NCBI GenBank assembly: GCA_019426215.1
Contig: CM033397.1
Span: forward strand, 29,948,480 to 30,012,479
DNA from: Buddleja alternifolia
Taxonomy: Eukaryota; Streptophyta; Magnoliopsida; Lamiales; Scrophulariaceae
Length of the DNA: 64,000 nt
Direction of reading: 5' to 3'
Shown here: one piece after another, positions 45,729-58,255 of the stretch
Layout: the number at the start of each line of letters is the position of its first letter
Position numbering within the stretch: the first letter of the stretch is position 1
The notes under the pieces: model-generated
The model's database searches: none
The model's input: the letters and a program-made list of their open reading frames with translations, nothing else
Told to the model about the DNA's origin: nothing
Position numbers and translations under genes: made by a program

Positions 45729-45790
45729 TGGTTCTTGGATTCGACTTTAGTTAGGTTTAATTGTTTCATTTAGAACATTGCATTTCAACT

Positions 45791-45954
45791 TGCTTGGTTT
45801 TTATTTTCAATATTTATATAAAAACGGTAAATCATTTGAGTTTCATTTAGCTAGGTTTAATTGTTTCATTTAGCTAGGTTTAATTGTTTTGTTTGAGTTT
45901 CATTTAGAACATTGCGTTTCAACTTGGTTTTCATTTTCAATATTTAAATAGCCA
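45791..45954. repeat. Local duplications beyond the palindrome
   Basis: The phrases TTAGCTAGGTTTAATTG and TTTCATTTAGAACATTGC recur two to three times between 45740 and 45930. It looks like slippage-type duplication of the gene's 3' flank before the copia LTR fragment begins. Confidence 0.6.
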
Positions 45955-46620
45955 AAACTCCTTCAAGCTTTTCATATACATTCCAAAGACAATCATTGAT
46001 ATTTCAAACATCTTTATAGAAGAACCCTACACTTTCATCTGAGTGAAAAAGTTATTGATTCACAAGCAGCATTTCTGTGTGAGAGAAGCTTGTTGAAAAA
46101 GGTCTTCATATTGGAGTTGAAGTCTGTGTGATCAAGGAGCTCAAAATCGTCTTCCTTTCCTCTATTTTGTAGAAGCCTCTGTATGATCCTTTGATAATCA
46201 ACCTAGTGGAATTCCTCCGAGTGTAAAGGAGAAGAAGGACGTAGCTGGGATTACATCACCCAGTGAACCTTACATATCTTGTGTCATTTACTGCTTTATT
46301 ACTTTACTTTACATTTTCATATCATATCTTTGAAAATGCATTAAAACGGTTAAGCGACTATTTGATTAAAGAGAACGCTAAGATTAAAATCATTTCCGCT
46401 GTGCTAACCCTGATTAAGCGATTAAAGCATTACCCTACTTCGGTAATTGTTGAGATCACTAAGTCTAAGTTATCTTATCTTAAGCGCCTGACCTAGCGCT
46501 GAGCTTACCAAGCGTTCAAATTCTTCAAAAGTGATACGGATTTTTAAAAGTCTAAAAAGACTTCAGGGTCTATTCAACCCCCCTCTTCTAGACCCTTTCG
46601 TATGCCACTTGGGACCATCA
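45955..46620 (+). repeat. Sirevirus-like 5' LTR, 3' part only
   Basis: Matches the last ~650 bp of 25240-26784 and ends GGGACCATCA at 46620. Left boundary is approximate. The U3 and TATA box are missing. Confidence 0.8.
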
Positions 46621-46622
46621 AG

Positions 46623-46637
46623 TGGTATCAGAGCGGT
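46623..46637 (+). other. Primer-binding site, tRNA-iMet type
   Basis: TGGTATCAGAGCGGT, two bases inside the LTR. TGGTATCAGAGC is the standard copia primer site complementary to the 3' end of initiator tRNA-Met. Confidence 0.9.
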
Positions 46638-46729
46638 TGAAGTAGAAACCTAAGCGTTTCCTAGCGTAACTGCTTGTTTAGATCCATTTTTCAAAAACTT
46701 AGTCGGTTTATATTTGAAAATCTCATATT

Positions 46730-47955
46730 ATGGCTTTTAACAAAATGCCTAAGCTGATTGAGTCAAACTATGACTCATGGAAACTCAGGCCATTCACTTA
46801 TCTATGTTCATGCGATAATGAGATGTGTGATGTAATTACAAATGGCCCCATTCAAATCATGAAAGTTATAACTCGAGCCCCTGGAGATACTGAAGCAACT
46901 CTAGATGGTTATGTCGAGAAACCAAAGTTGGAATGGACGCCAGAAGATTGTAAAAGAGCTAATTTGGATAATGCTGGACGAAGCGCTCTTTACACAGCGT
47001 TAATAGACAATGAAGGATTGTTCAACAAAATCAAGCTATGTAAGACTTCAAAAGAAATATGAGATAAATTGGCTACTGTGTGTGAAGGATCAAAACGGAT
47101 GAGAGAGAACAATCTCTCAATAGCCATGCAAAGATTTGAGCATTTTAAGATGCAGCCCAACGAGACGCTAGATCAATTGGATGCGAGGTTCATTTCACTT
47201 ATTACAGACTTAGCGTCACTAGATTAGGAGTTGACCAACAAGGAAATGGTTAACAAGATTTTTAGAAGTCTTCTAAGCAAGTATTTGATAAAGGCTGTAG
47301 AAATGAGAGAATCACAGATGTTGGAAATTTTAACTCCAGAACATGTGTTTTCGGAGCTGAGGGCTTTTGAATTCGAATTGGGTGAAGCCAGCGACACATC
47401 GACTGAATCGAGAGCTTTAATCGCTACCACCAAAAGTAAGGGAAAAGCAGTCAGTGAGATGAAAGCGACAAAATCAAACAAGGAAAAGGAAATGGCTTTA
47501 TTGGTCAAGAAATTCAAGAAATTTCTAAGATATGAAAAGAGATTGGACATACCTCATTTCAAACCCCTCCTCCTGCACCAGCGCCTCAGTAACAAGCACT
47601 AGTGTATTCTGCCCCTCAACCTCTAGCGCCAGTTCAATATCAAGCGACTCTGTCTCCAACTCAGAATCTCTCAGCTCCAGTAGTTTCCAAAAGGTTAACA
47701 ACTGAACAGAAAATGAAAACTAACTTTTGTTACAACTGCATGAAACCAGGGCACTACCAGGTGAATTGCCCTTATCCAAATGTATGTAAGCCTACAAGGC
47801 AAGATCATGCAGATAGAAACCAATGCAGGAGGAACCTTCGCCAACAAGGTTTGCTAGCGGAATCTGAACTATTCTCCGCACCTAAAGAGGACTTGGAATC
47901 TTCAGATGAAAGCAACGATGATAAGCCATTTAGAGACTCAGTGCTAATTTATCTC
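46730..47955 (+). pseudogene. Copia gag, frameshifted
   Basis: Starts at ATG 46730 (MAFNKMPKLIESNYDSW). A stop at about 47060 and another near 47226 split it, with DLASLD before the second. It continues in the 47231 frame with the late gag region (MTNKEMVNKIFRSLLSKY). A frameshift near 47600 precedes the zinc knuckle CYNCMKPGHYQVNCP (CX2CX4HX4C). All gag landmarks are in order, but at least three breaks prevent expression. Confidence 0.85.
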
Positions 47956-48231
47956 ATGGCGAGAGATGAAGAAGCGTCTGATAACTCGCTATCTGAGGTA
48001 CCCAGAGCCAACAACGATACATCAATTTGGTACATCGATAGTGGGTCGTCAAGGCACATGACGGGCTCAAAGGATCTCTTGATCAACTATCATGCAACCA
48101 ATGGTCCTCAAGTTATATTCGGTGATAACTCCAAAGGTAAAACCAAAGGTATAGGTATCATGCATAGGGAGAACGTCATGATAAGTGACGTATATTATGT
48201 TGAGGGTCTTAAGCATAAGTCAATTTTGTGA
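47602..48231 (+). pseudogene. Copia gag C-terminus and protease
   Basis: A 209-codon open frame without an ATG start of its own. It holds the zinc knuckle at residues about 42-56, an acidic linker (ESSDESNDD), and the copia protease active site WYIDSGSSRHMTG at about 146-158, which is intact. It then breaks near 48228 in the GAG-pre-integrase region. Confidence 0.85.
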
Positions 48232-48421
48232 TAAAGGCTTTGAAGTCAAATTTTCAAGTGACTATTGCTATATTAATGACGCTAATACTTGATCTACTAA
48301 ATTGAAAGAAAAAAGAACAAACAATGTTTATTTGGTAGATTGGGGTTCAACAATTGATAACAACCCTACATGCTTTGTTGCTAAGAGTCAAAATGAATTG
48401 GGTTAGTTATGGTATCGAAAA

Positions 48422-49318
48422 ATGAATCACCTCAACTTTAAGACACTATCTCAGTTAATATCGCTAAATCTTGTAGTAGGATTACCTAAGAATTCCTTTC
48501 AGAAAAATCGCTTATGTGATGCATGTCAAATGGGTAAACAAGTTAAATCATCTTTTAAGAAGAAATCTCATCTATCTACTTCTAGAATTCTTGAACTATT
48601 GCATTTAGATTTGTTTGGTCCTATTCAAATCATGAGTGTTAGTGGTAAAAAGTATTCGCTAGCAATAGTTGATGATTTCTCATGCTATACATGTGTAGAA
48701 TTTTTAGTGTCCAAAGATGAAACTAGTGTCAAGCTCACAGCGCTAATTCGTCAATTACAAACTGCTAAAGATCTAAAGGTGACAAGAATTAGAAGCGATA
48801 GAGGAACTGAATTTACTAACTACATTGTTGAGAAGTTTTGTACAGATATTGGAATACTTCATGAGTATTCTGCGCCTAGAACACCTCAACAAAATGGAGT
48901 TGTCGAGCAACGGAGCAGAATGCTTAAAGAAGCCACTAGGACAATGTTAGCCGAGTCTAAGCTGCCTCAAAGGTTTTGGGTCGAAGCAATCAATACTGCT
49001 TGCTACACTCAGAACCGGTGTATGATCAACAAGCAACAAGAAAAGACTCCATATGAGTTGTGGAAGGGACGTAAGCCTAAAGTCTCATATTTTCATGTAT
49101 TTGGTTCAAAATATTTCATTCATAACAATGGATCCCACAATCTAAGGACATTTGATCCTAAAGCAGATGAGGAAATCTTTCTAGGCTATGCCAAAAATGG
49201 AAAGAGTTTTTGCATCATAAATAAGATCAAATCGAAGGTTGAAGAATCCATTCATGTTGTGTTTGATGATGCTAACCAAGAACCGAGTAATGTTAATATC
49301 AATGAAAATTATATATAA
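48422..49318 (+). pseudogene. Copia integrase, truncated end
   Basis: 298 codons. It starts in the GAG-pre-integrase zinc region (MNHLNFKTL then CDACQMGKQ), then the catalytic core with LHLDLFGP (first Asp), RSDRGTEF (second Asp) and PQQNGVVEQRSR (Glu). It then has the typical YELWKGRKPKVSYFHVFGSK and GYAKNGKSF motifs. All three catalytic residues are present. The frame stops at 49318 and RT is absent. Confidence 0.9.
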
Positions 49319-51475
49319 ATAAAAAAATTTATTTAGTCCAATCTAGAACGAAAAACGAATTCCAATACTAATTGTTTTCACTTTTCCTTTTCCTTTTGTC
49401 TTTCAATTTTTATTTTTATTTTTCTGAGCATTTTTTGGAGAATTTACTTTTTCTCAAGGACAATATTGTCTTTCAATTTATTTTTTTTAATTTTGAAGAT
49501 TTTTTGGAGGAATTTTTTTCCTTTAAAAAAATTAAGGGCATAATAGTCATTTTACCACTTTCGTTAGACTTTCTCGGGCCCCCTACATTCAAGGAGGTAT
49601 TTATAATTACTCAAATTCGAGGGGATGTACATGTATTTAGCACATAAATTGGGCTTTTTTGCAATTTTTCCATATATAGTTGGTAAAAAAGAAAATTTTA
49701 TCTTTAGAGTTGCAAATCTATAAATGTGTTTAACTTGCAAACGATGTAATACGATATACATTTCATAATTCATGCATCCTTTATTTAACATGAGTTTCAA
49801 CTCTCTATTATTAGTCTGAAACTAATTTTACGTCTCTAAAAGAAGTTGATCCACACTCACTTAACACTGAAGTTTGTGCGTGAGTTGGTCTTGAGAACCC
49901 ATTCAAATTAGACACGTTTTCTCCACAAGAATGGTTCTTACCAGATACAACTATTTGTCATTCACATATGAATTAAAAAATTAGGTATTTGTCAGTTCAT
50001 TCTAATAGGATGGAAAATTGTTATGTACACTTGGTCTTCGATGCACCAAATGATGTCAAATTTGCCACATAGGTGAGTAGTATATGACTTCGTAGCAAAA
50101 TTCACTCCACTTAATGTATAGGAACCAATTATGTACCCAAGATTTTTTCATATTGGATAGGTCAAATTGCCCAAATAAGATCTATTATCAACCTTGAAAT
50201 TAGCATGTAGAAAATGGGCATCAACAAAGAAAAAAAAAATACAGAAAATCATTAAAGTCTTCAGCTGTTAAACATAATAATGAAAAATAGATCAATCGAT
50301 GGCATATGTTTTCTCAATGAGGAGGCTTATAGATCAAAAAACCTTTTATATGTACATGGTCTTGAACACTAAAGGATTAGCCGATTAGATAATGTCATAT
50401 CAGCAACTATATAACTACCATGTTGAGTTGGCACCATCGAAATCATTTAATATAGATTATACATAGAAGAATATTTGCACGAAACAACTATTATGTCATA
50501 TCGAGAAGAACATTCATTCAACCATTAAACAAATAAAAATAGGTTTGTAGGGCCATATCGATAAGTTGCTTGGAACCTATGATGCACGGATGCGGACACG
50601 TATACGGATACGACACGGGACATGGATACGTGATTCTTTAAAAAAGTAGTATACAGACACGGCTAAAACACGAATGTTCATATGTATTTTTTCTTTTCTC
50701 TCAATAGCTAAACATGGACACGGCACGTGTCCGACACTGCACGGGATAATTTTTCGAAGCGTTCGTGCATCATAGCTTGGAACAAATTATAAGCAGGGAA
50801 GGAGCCCGGGAAGGGCAACCTAAAAAATAACCAAAAAATAACAAAAAATTGTACTTTCGTCCCCCTAAATAATAACAAAAAGCAAAATTAATTCACATTT
50901 CTAACCCACAAACTAGCCCAAACCTACATAGTAGAACAATTGACTCAGTTGAACATTTTAGTAGGCTATATAATCAAAATTTTAATTTAAAATTTTTGTT
51001 ATAATTTTACATTTCTCATCACCCATGATTTGTTCAAATCACATCAACCATTTCTCGTCTCTTCTATATGATAAATATCTTTTTGTTTTTTGTTTTTCCT
51101 TTTTATAGTCGATTTCCATGAAATTGGATATTATTGATGAAATATAACGATGATTGCCATTTTTAATTTGCAATGTTAAAATTGACATTAGTCAAATCAT
51201 ACTTCTTAGACTTTTTATGTTTTGTTTTATTTAATATTAGGATCATTTTCCATTTTAGTTTTAAAACTATATTTTATTTGATTAGTTATGAAAAATGTAT
51301 CTAATATTATTCCTATATGATTCGGCAATTATCTACGTCCACGGGAGAGAATAAGAGAATTTCACTATTAACAAAAAAGGTATAGAGTACAAAGTATGTC
51401 AAAAGTTCTTACTAAACCTAATCTCCAATTTTTTCCGCATTTATATAGTGTACCGTACTGCGGAGGGGCAAGTGT
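49319..51475. other. Intergenic, no gene recognised
   Basis: AT-rich. T/A-rich runs at 49372-49550. Around 50580-50770 the phrase GGACACG/GATACG recurs in both senses (for example ACGGATACGACACGGGACA), a common dispersed plant repeat flavour. No open frame with a motif. Confidence 0.5.
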
Positions 51476-51476
51476 C

Positions 51477-52560
51477 ACGCCCCCAAAATTGGGTCGCGTG
51501 ATGGCCATGTCCCCAAGCCCGAAAGGACTTAATGACACGAAACCCAGAGGTTCAAAGCAATACTATAATAAAATTTAAAACTTCTCTCTTATTACAAATG
51601 CTCAAAATAGGCAAAATTTCTGAAATAAAACAAGGTTTTCATAAAAACGACAAAAATCCCAAAAATATTTATTGAATTTGAAAATTTTTAAAAGTAGCAT
51701 CCTAGCAAATCACCATATTCACCGCCCCAAATATTGTTTTTCGTCCTCCTTTGACTCAACTATACTTTCTGCAAAAATTTAGAATCGTGGTATGAGCGAC
51801 AAAGGTCGCCAAGTAAATAGTTCTAACTCCTTCTACCGGCCTAGAGCATGTTAAGTATGTATACATTATAGAAATCATGTGAATAAAATGAACTATTTTT
51901 ACTAAATCAAAGTAGTTCCTTAAAAGGGGGTTTGCAATTCAACAAAACTTACATATATAACATGTGATCGACTTTGTAGGCAAATAAAAAATTAGTATCA
52001 CTTTACCAAATAACTTCAAATATATCAATCTATCACAGAATTATTCTAATGCTCGTGAACTTCTTAGGACCTAGTAGTAAACTTGATCAAGTTCTAGCTA
52101 TATATCCCGCTAGGTAGGCCAAAACTGCTATTAATTCGCCGCAGTAGGCTCAAAGGTTTAAACACTGCTTCGCCGCAAGAGACTCAAAGATTCAAATGCT
52201 ATATTTTTTAAATCCCTCCAGAAGGCCCAGAATTAATTCCATTACCAACAAATATTAATAATTCAAAGCATATGAATCATTCACAATTTCGAAGGTAATC
52301 TTATAACACAAGCAAATTGACAGTTTACAAAACATAGATCACATGGTAGCAATTTTATATAAGAAAACTAAATCTGGAATGCGCAAGACCTATTTTTATT
52401 TCAAAATAGTTTTACAAAACATAACATGGAGTTTTGAAATAAATTACACAAATTAGGGTTGTGTTGGGCTAAGCCCAAGGCGTACTGCACGCATAGCGCT
52501 GGGGTCGGCCCAGGGTATTAAATTAACGTTGGGCCGAGCCCAACTCTAGATAACAAAATT
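51477..52560 (+). repeat. Possible gypsy LTR fragment
   Basis: Begins TGTCACGCCCCCAAAATTGG, a typical start of several Ty3/gypsy LTR families. It includes the phrase GGTATGAGCGACAAAGGTCG, often seen in Tekay/Del LTRs. No second LTR, primer site or end with CA could be placed. The 3' part near 52450-52560 has several GTTGGGC/GCCCAAC inverted motifs. Boundaries are guesses. Confidence 0.35.
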
Positions 52561-53350
52561 GTTTACCGGTTTGCCTAAATAAAAATAAAAATAAGTTTTG
52601 TAAAACAATCAGCCGAATCAAAATACCCTGTATGCTATTTTGGCTCACATGTGGTATGACTTCACCGAGTGTATTATCCTAGTTGTTAAGTTAAATTTAT
52701 CTAAATTATCTTAAATTGACATAAATTCGAATTTGCACTTTATTATCAAGATCTTAACAATTTTTATATGAGATCAAGTATTTAAAGGTTGAATTATACC
52801 ATCTTTGTTTTGCGAAATTACACTCACCCCCTCAAGGGTTCTTTGGTCAAACAATGTTGACTGGAAGGGTAAAATGGAAAATTTGAAAAATATTTTTTGG
52901 TGATGTCAACAAATTCAATTTGTTTTCTAACGAAAAGGGGCAATTATAAAGTTTGATTATAAGAGGGGATATCGTTATGTGCTAAAAATGAGTTGTAATT
53001 ATATTAAATATGAGGAGGAGTTAGTGTAATTAACCCAAATAATTATGATCCGAATAATTCAGTAATATTATATAGCAATAATTCAACAATAGAAGTAACC
53101 TATGGAATTTGCACGTTTTTAGAAAGAAGCTAATAAATTCACAAAAATATATATTTGAGGCGTCATCTAATTCACTTCAGAATTATCTCGATTTCGTTCG
53201 CATCCAAGACTAGAACCCGAAAATAATTGCTAGAAAATGCCATCCATAGAAAAAATTTATGTGAAAGGCCGATAAGGTCTTTAATTGCGAAAAATATCTG
53301 CTACTCAATGGGGAAGATTTATGTGCAAATGTGATCCTTGAAGCTCCATA
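52561..53350. other. Intergenic, no gene recognised
   Basis: AT-rich with no open frame or clear repeat. Confidence 0.5.
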
Positions 53351-53700
53351 GGTCTAGGTTGTTAGGAATGGTCACGAAAAAATAATCAAGAAATCTTAAA
53401 AAAAATAAGCCTAAAAGATGAAGAAGAGGATTTTACGTGGTTCGGCAAATTACTTAAATTCACGAGCCAACATAGACTGTATCTTTATTTATCTTGAATC
53501 AATCGAGTGAATCAAATAATTACAAGTTGAGAGCTCATGTTTATACAGTAGGAGACTTGAAACTCAAGGAAACTAAAACCTAATTTAAAAAGAAAACACA
53601 ATCCTATTATTAGAGAATTAGGAAAAAAAATCCTAATATAAGTTAACTGCCAAATAATAATATCGATCAGTCTCCATAAACCCATCACTAACTTTCTTCA
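53351..53700 (-). repeat. Possible copia LTR fragment
   Basis: Contains GATTTTACGTGGTTCGGCAA (53430-53449), a phrase frequent in Tork-type copia LTRs near the transcript start. An A-rich region precedes it. No partner LTR is visible in the window. Confidence 0.3.
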
Positions 53701-54483
53701 TCAAAAAATTGGGTAAAATACATCCAACCGCCCTATGATAGGCCTAATTATCACTCCGCCCCCCTTGTGAAAAAACAATTAACAAGAAACCCCCCTATGA
53801 AAAATTAAAGAAGCAATTTTACTACCAACGCGCTTCACTCGCATGTCATGAGACTGGTTATCGAATTTTCGTCAGTTAAGGACTATTTTGCCTCTCAATT
53901 GCTAATCATTGGTTTTGATCTCCTAATTATCAATGGTCAGGATTAATTTCTTGTATTTTATTAAATTTAATTTATAACAACCGTAAATCTTAATAGAGCT
54001 CAACGGTTGATATTCAATATCTTATTTCATGATTAAATGTTTATTTATATCAAATATATAAATATTTTTAATATTTAAAAACATATTAATAACATTATAC
54101 ATATTAAAAAATGTATATATGTATAATACACATATATATGTCTTCTCCAGCAAGTGCCACCCACAACCTCCACTGGCAGCCTTTACCCGCCTCTGCCCCT
54201 CCACCGGCAACCTCCACCTCCGCTTCCACCCCACCACCGTATTTCAAATCTGCAGATGCAGATGCAGATTTGAAGAACTTTGCAGATTGAAGTTCTTCAA
54301 ATCTGCACATTTGAAGATTTGAAGAACATCAAATATGCAAATTGCAGATGGTGGATGCGGTGGAGGATGGGGTAGAGGCAGTGGTGAAGACTGGCGTCGG
54401 CGGTGAGGGGCTGACCATGGTGGTGGACGGTGGTGGCGTAGGAAAAGTTGTGGTGGTGGTGCGGCGGCCATGGAGCTGTGGTG
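53701..54483. other. Intergenic with low-complexity DNA
   Basis: 54145-54260 is C-rich with CCACC/CCTCC motifs. 54240-54350 has several overlapping copies of AAATCTGCAGAT/GATTTGAAGAAC in both orientations. 54350-54480 is a (GGTGGTGG)-like tract. The short frames here are low-complexity artefacts. Confidence 0.5.
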
Positions 54484-54506
54484 ATATATATATATATATA
54501 TATATA
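54484..54506. repeat. (AT)n microsatellite
   Basis: 23 bp of alternating AT next to the Stowaway MITE. Confidence 0.95.
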
Positions 54507-54521
54507 CGTATATAATTTATA

Positions 54522-54871
54522 CTCCCTCCGTCCTAAAAAGGATGTCACTATTCCATTTTTGTCTGTCCTAAAATGTTTGTACCTTACTATAAACGTATAT
54601 ATTTATTCTCTTATCTGACTATATTACCCTCCAGTTTAATTGAGAAATATATAATTAATTCATTTTTACTATAAAACTGTAACAAAATTTAAGGAAAGAT
54701 AATTTCATATATGAATAACAGATAACAGTCATAAATTTAATTAAAATTTGACATGTTTTAAATGGTAATGTTATCTAATATCTTATGGAAAGGGGTACTT
54801 TTGACAAATAATAGAATTTTGATAATTTTTAAGAAAAGTCAAATGAGACATCCTTTTTGGGACGAAGGGAG
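54522..54871. mobile_element. Stowaway MITE
   Basis: 350 bp bounded by TA on both sides (54520-54521, 54872-54873). The 25-bp terminal inverted repeats start CTCCCTCCGTCCTAAAAAGG on the left and are CTCCCTTCGTCCCAAAAAGG when the right end is reversed. This is the standard Tc1/Mariner-derived Stowaway signature. Non-coding. Confidence 0.95.
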
Positions 54872-54873
54872 TA

Positions 54874-55605
54874 TATTATTAGTATATATTTTGAATACTT
54901 TTTTATGATTTTAAAATTTAAATTGGGATGGGGAAGGTGAGTAGCATGATGGTATTAGGGCTTGGATTTTGGTAAAAGGAATGAGTTGATGAAGAAGATG
55001 AAAATAAAAAAATAAATAATAATGAAAATATAAAATAGTAGAAATAATATAAAAAGTATAGACTTAATATTAGTGTAAATATTTTCAATAGGTAAGAGTA
55101 TTTTGATCTTTATAGAATTTTTTGCAGGCAAAAATATTCGAGGGAAGCGGTAGGTATCTTTTTAGAAATGGCAAGGGATTTCTTTGATAATTTTTTTCTC
55201 ATAAGGGGGCAGGTAGATAATTAGGCTCTTCACAGAGGGGTTGGATGTATTTTACACTCAAAAAATTTTTGACCACAAGACAGTACTCAAGTGACAAATT
55301 GCGTTCAAAATCTATCAGTATGGACCAAATTTGTAACAACTTTAAAACTATGGGACTAAATATACAGAACTCATAAAGTCCAAGACTAAAGTTGCTCAAC
55401 CACTTATTCAATGGGACCAAAAATGCAATTCTGTCCCAAATTATAATAGAAAATAAAAAAAATGAAGAATCATGGTGATCATGATCATATGATGTTGATC
55501 AAATCAATTCAAGTTTTTCACGCCCTCTCGAATTATCCGAAGGGAAAAGTAAAAACAAGCCCTTTTAGATCCGGTTACAAATTAAAAACAGAATTTTATT
55601 AAAGA
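54874..55605. other. Intergenic, no gene recognised
   Basis: AT-rich with no supported gene. 55200-55440 resembles transposon-derived spacer with no ends identified. Confidence 0.5.
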
Positions 55606-55610
55606 ATAAT

Positions 55611-56781
55611 TGATGATGCTGAAAATAGTCAGAGTATGATTGTCACGTGTTCGACCACGTGGGGTGGAGGAACCGATCCAACTCACAACAAACTAAGTTA
55701 GAGGTGAATTTTGGTATAGATTGGACTTGGTAACTTCGAGCTGCCTACGTACCCAGTCAATGTGGGAACAAGTCGATTCGTAGTTCGTTGATGAGGTTAC
55801 ACTTTCTAGCCAGCGTCTTTTTTTACTGGAGGAGTAGATAATCTTATATGATAGTCAGTTGCTTTCTCTTTAGCAATCTTTTTGGTGGGGAGAGCAGATG
55901 ATCCTTCTTTCCCAGCTCCTTTGAGGTATTTATAAGGAGCTGGTAATGGGCTATGGGCTTTGAGTGGGGACGCCCATCAGCGCTGGCTACCTTTACTTAA
56001 GCTCTGAGGTGCCTAAGTGCACCCTCACGTATTTTTATTAAGTGCTGGATGTTTTCGTCATATGATTTAACAACACCCAGAACCAAAGCCCCTTGGAATC
56101 TTTGTATCCAACTGAGGCTATTACAAAACTCTAATACTTAGTTTATTTTTGCTATTCTACGATTTGTCATGACAACTGTTGTCGGTAATTGTTGATTAAA
56201 CGTTTCACTCACATAAGAGAAAAACAAAAATACAAATAAGACCCCTGAAAGCTCACTACGTTTCCACCAGAGGCCTTACGCGACCCCACTCGAGGTTAAC
56301 ATGGGTGGCACCGCTAAAATCCCTCGAGCCATATATGCCTCGCCAGAGGATGGGCGACCCCATAATCCCTCCATAGTACTGAGAGAGGTTGAGGACCTAC
56401 AAAAGGTCTCCCCACTCCCACCAAGGCTATGGATTGAGATCATGTCACATAGTCTCTCCATATACCGAGAGAAGCTGAGGACCTACAAAAGGTCTCCCCA
56501 CTCCCATTAAGGCTATGGATTGAGATTATACCCCATAATCCCTCTGTTAATACCGAGAGAGGTAGAGGACCTATACAAGGTCTCCCTACTCCCATTAAGG
56601 TTACGGATTGAGATTGTGAACATACTAAGCATCCATGCCCATTAACAAGTGACCTCTGGTAACGCGAACCATGTCACCCATTCAATAAAATAAACCTCGC
56701 TGCACCGAGCGTTGTTATCAACACCAAGGAGCTAGCAAAAGAGAGGTAACTAAATAATCAACATCACTTCATGCTCCCAAT
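55611..56781 (-). repeat. Left inverted LTR arm
   Basis: Reverse complement of 58644-59815, including the TATA box (minus strand, near 55925-55935) and an ~84-bp tandem repeat (three to four units, 56330-56610). Confidence 0.9.
56330..56610. repeat. ~84-bp tandem repeats in the left arm
   Basis: Three or so units share GAGAG(A/G)(A/G)G(C/T)(T/A)GAGGACCTA, then CAAAAGGTCTCCC and TCCCA(C/T)(C/T)AAGGCTATGG. Mirrored at about 58815-59095 in the right arm, and a further diverged unit lies at about 57200-57290 in the interior. Confidence 0.85.
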
Positions 56782-57995
56782 GCGTGAAAGTAATAGTTGA
56801 CTAAGCTAAATACTCAAGGCACCGCATGCCAACTATCTTGCTATTACTTACACACCTATTCTCCAACGAGTAGTATAGGAAGTGAGTATTAGCAAGAAAA
56901 ATAACAACTGCGGACTGATAGCCACCTATTGAAAAGCTGGTCAATCCACAACCGGTTACTAAGTAGCCACATGAATAACTATCCAACCCTTCTATCCTAC
57001 GCATGGGGGTAGACAATGACCGAAGGTCGAAAAGAACAAAAAATATCTAACTCCCTGGCTATAGGGTCACTTACTCCTAAATTTAACTAGCACAATTAAG
57101 GAGTAGGGGGCATACGGGGAGAAAATATAGCTAAGTAGCTAGCCATAGTCAGTATCCGTGAAAAACTCCCCTAGCTAACAAAGACTCGAACGAGGAGTGC
57201 CCACCTGATAATCCATCCAGCAATACCAAGAGAGGTCGAGGCTCTGCAAAGCATCCCCCCTCCCACTAAGGTTCTGGACTGAGATTATACAATTAAAAAT
57301 AAGTGACGACCAAAGTCGCACTAAGAATAAAAACATGAGAGGCAACCCAAGCCTCCGCATAAAAATATGACCACTAGTGTCACAAATCAAACGCTACTTA
57401 CTCAAAAGGCATAAATAAAGGGTGAGACCAAGCTCTAAGTTATCCCTTCGCTAGCAAAAGATAACATCTACCCCCTAAAATCCTTACTCCCTAAAGTGTT
57501 AACCATGCAAATACACTAAGGAGTGGGGGGCAGGGAACCTTATGAGGCGCTAAGTCCACCCGTCAAAATTATTCACCCACCAAATCAAATCTTGGGGGTA
57601 AAAATGATAAAATGTGTCGTGAGCATAATAATGCCACTATTGGCACCCATTGGCGCCAAATGGCGCTAATGAGCAAACACCACCATTGGCAACCCGTCAA
57701 AGCTCATGAGGCAACGGGGATAGAAAAATATAAGGCTTACTCAAAGCCTATGAAGAGCTAATGAGTAGTTCGCAAATGTGCTAAGTCAAGAGCAAGATTG
57801 CTGCTAACGTTCGACTAGCTCATAGTCTTACAAGCAAGAAAGTGACCGTAAGATAAAGTACCTAGATATGTACATAAGGCATATAAAAATCCATAGGTCG
57901 CCCCCGTTAAAGAGCCGGGAGGCATTAAGCCCGGGGTAACACCCCAAAAGAAGATGCCTCACGGCACCGCGAGGCACACGCTGAGTGGCCAGACC

Positions 57996-58255
57996 CTATC
58001 CTGCGGCGCTCGACCCCGAGGCAACCGACCTCGCGGCGCTCGAGCCCGAGGATTCCGACCTCGCGACGCCCGACCCCGAGGCATCCAATCTCTGGCCGGT
58101 CAACCCCGAGGCAACCGACCTCGCAGCGCTCGGCCCCGGGCATCCAAGCTCGCTGCACTAGACCCCGAGGCCTCAGACCAAACCTCGCAGCGCTCGACCC
58201 CGAGGAGTCGGACCAGACCTCGTGGCGCCCAACCCCGAGGCTTCAGACCTCAAGG
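57996..58255. repeat. GC-rich ~30-bp minisatellite
   Basis: About eight or nine units built on CCTCGCGGCGCTCGACCCCG and AGGCAACCGA-like filler. Very CpG-rich in an AT-rich window. Both strands are open across it (RPRG-type repeats on plus, Gly/Cys-rich repeats on minus), but these are translation artefacts of the repeat. Confidence 0.9.

Larger units (their letters stand above)
43001..45790 (+). repeat. Right arm of gene-fragment palindrome
   Basis: Reverse complement of the left arm, split by the Helitron at 43225-45638. The two parts are 43001-43224 and 45639-45790. Confidence 0.9.
45955..49318 (+). mobile_element. Sirevirus-like Ty1/copia, 5' half
   Basis: Truncated 5' LTR, tRNA-Met primer site, gag, protease and integrase, then truncation at 49318 before RT. 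Same lineage as 18530-26784 (shared LTR end and AAGCG-rich sequence). However, the overlapping LTR parts differ by roughly 15-20%, so these are two different insertions. Confidence 0.85.

Noticed and set aside
50580..50770. Cluster of GGACACG and GATACG motifs as a regulatory array
   Set aside because: Spacing is irregular, no ends or partner features were found, and similar phrases are common in dispersed plant repeats.
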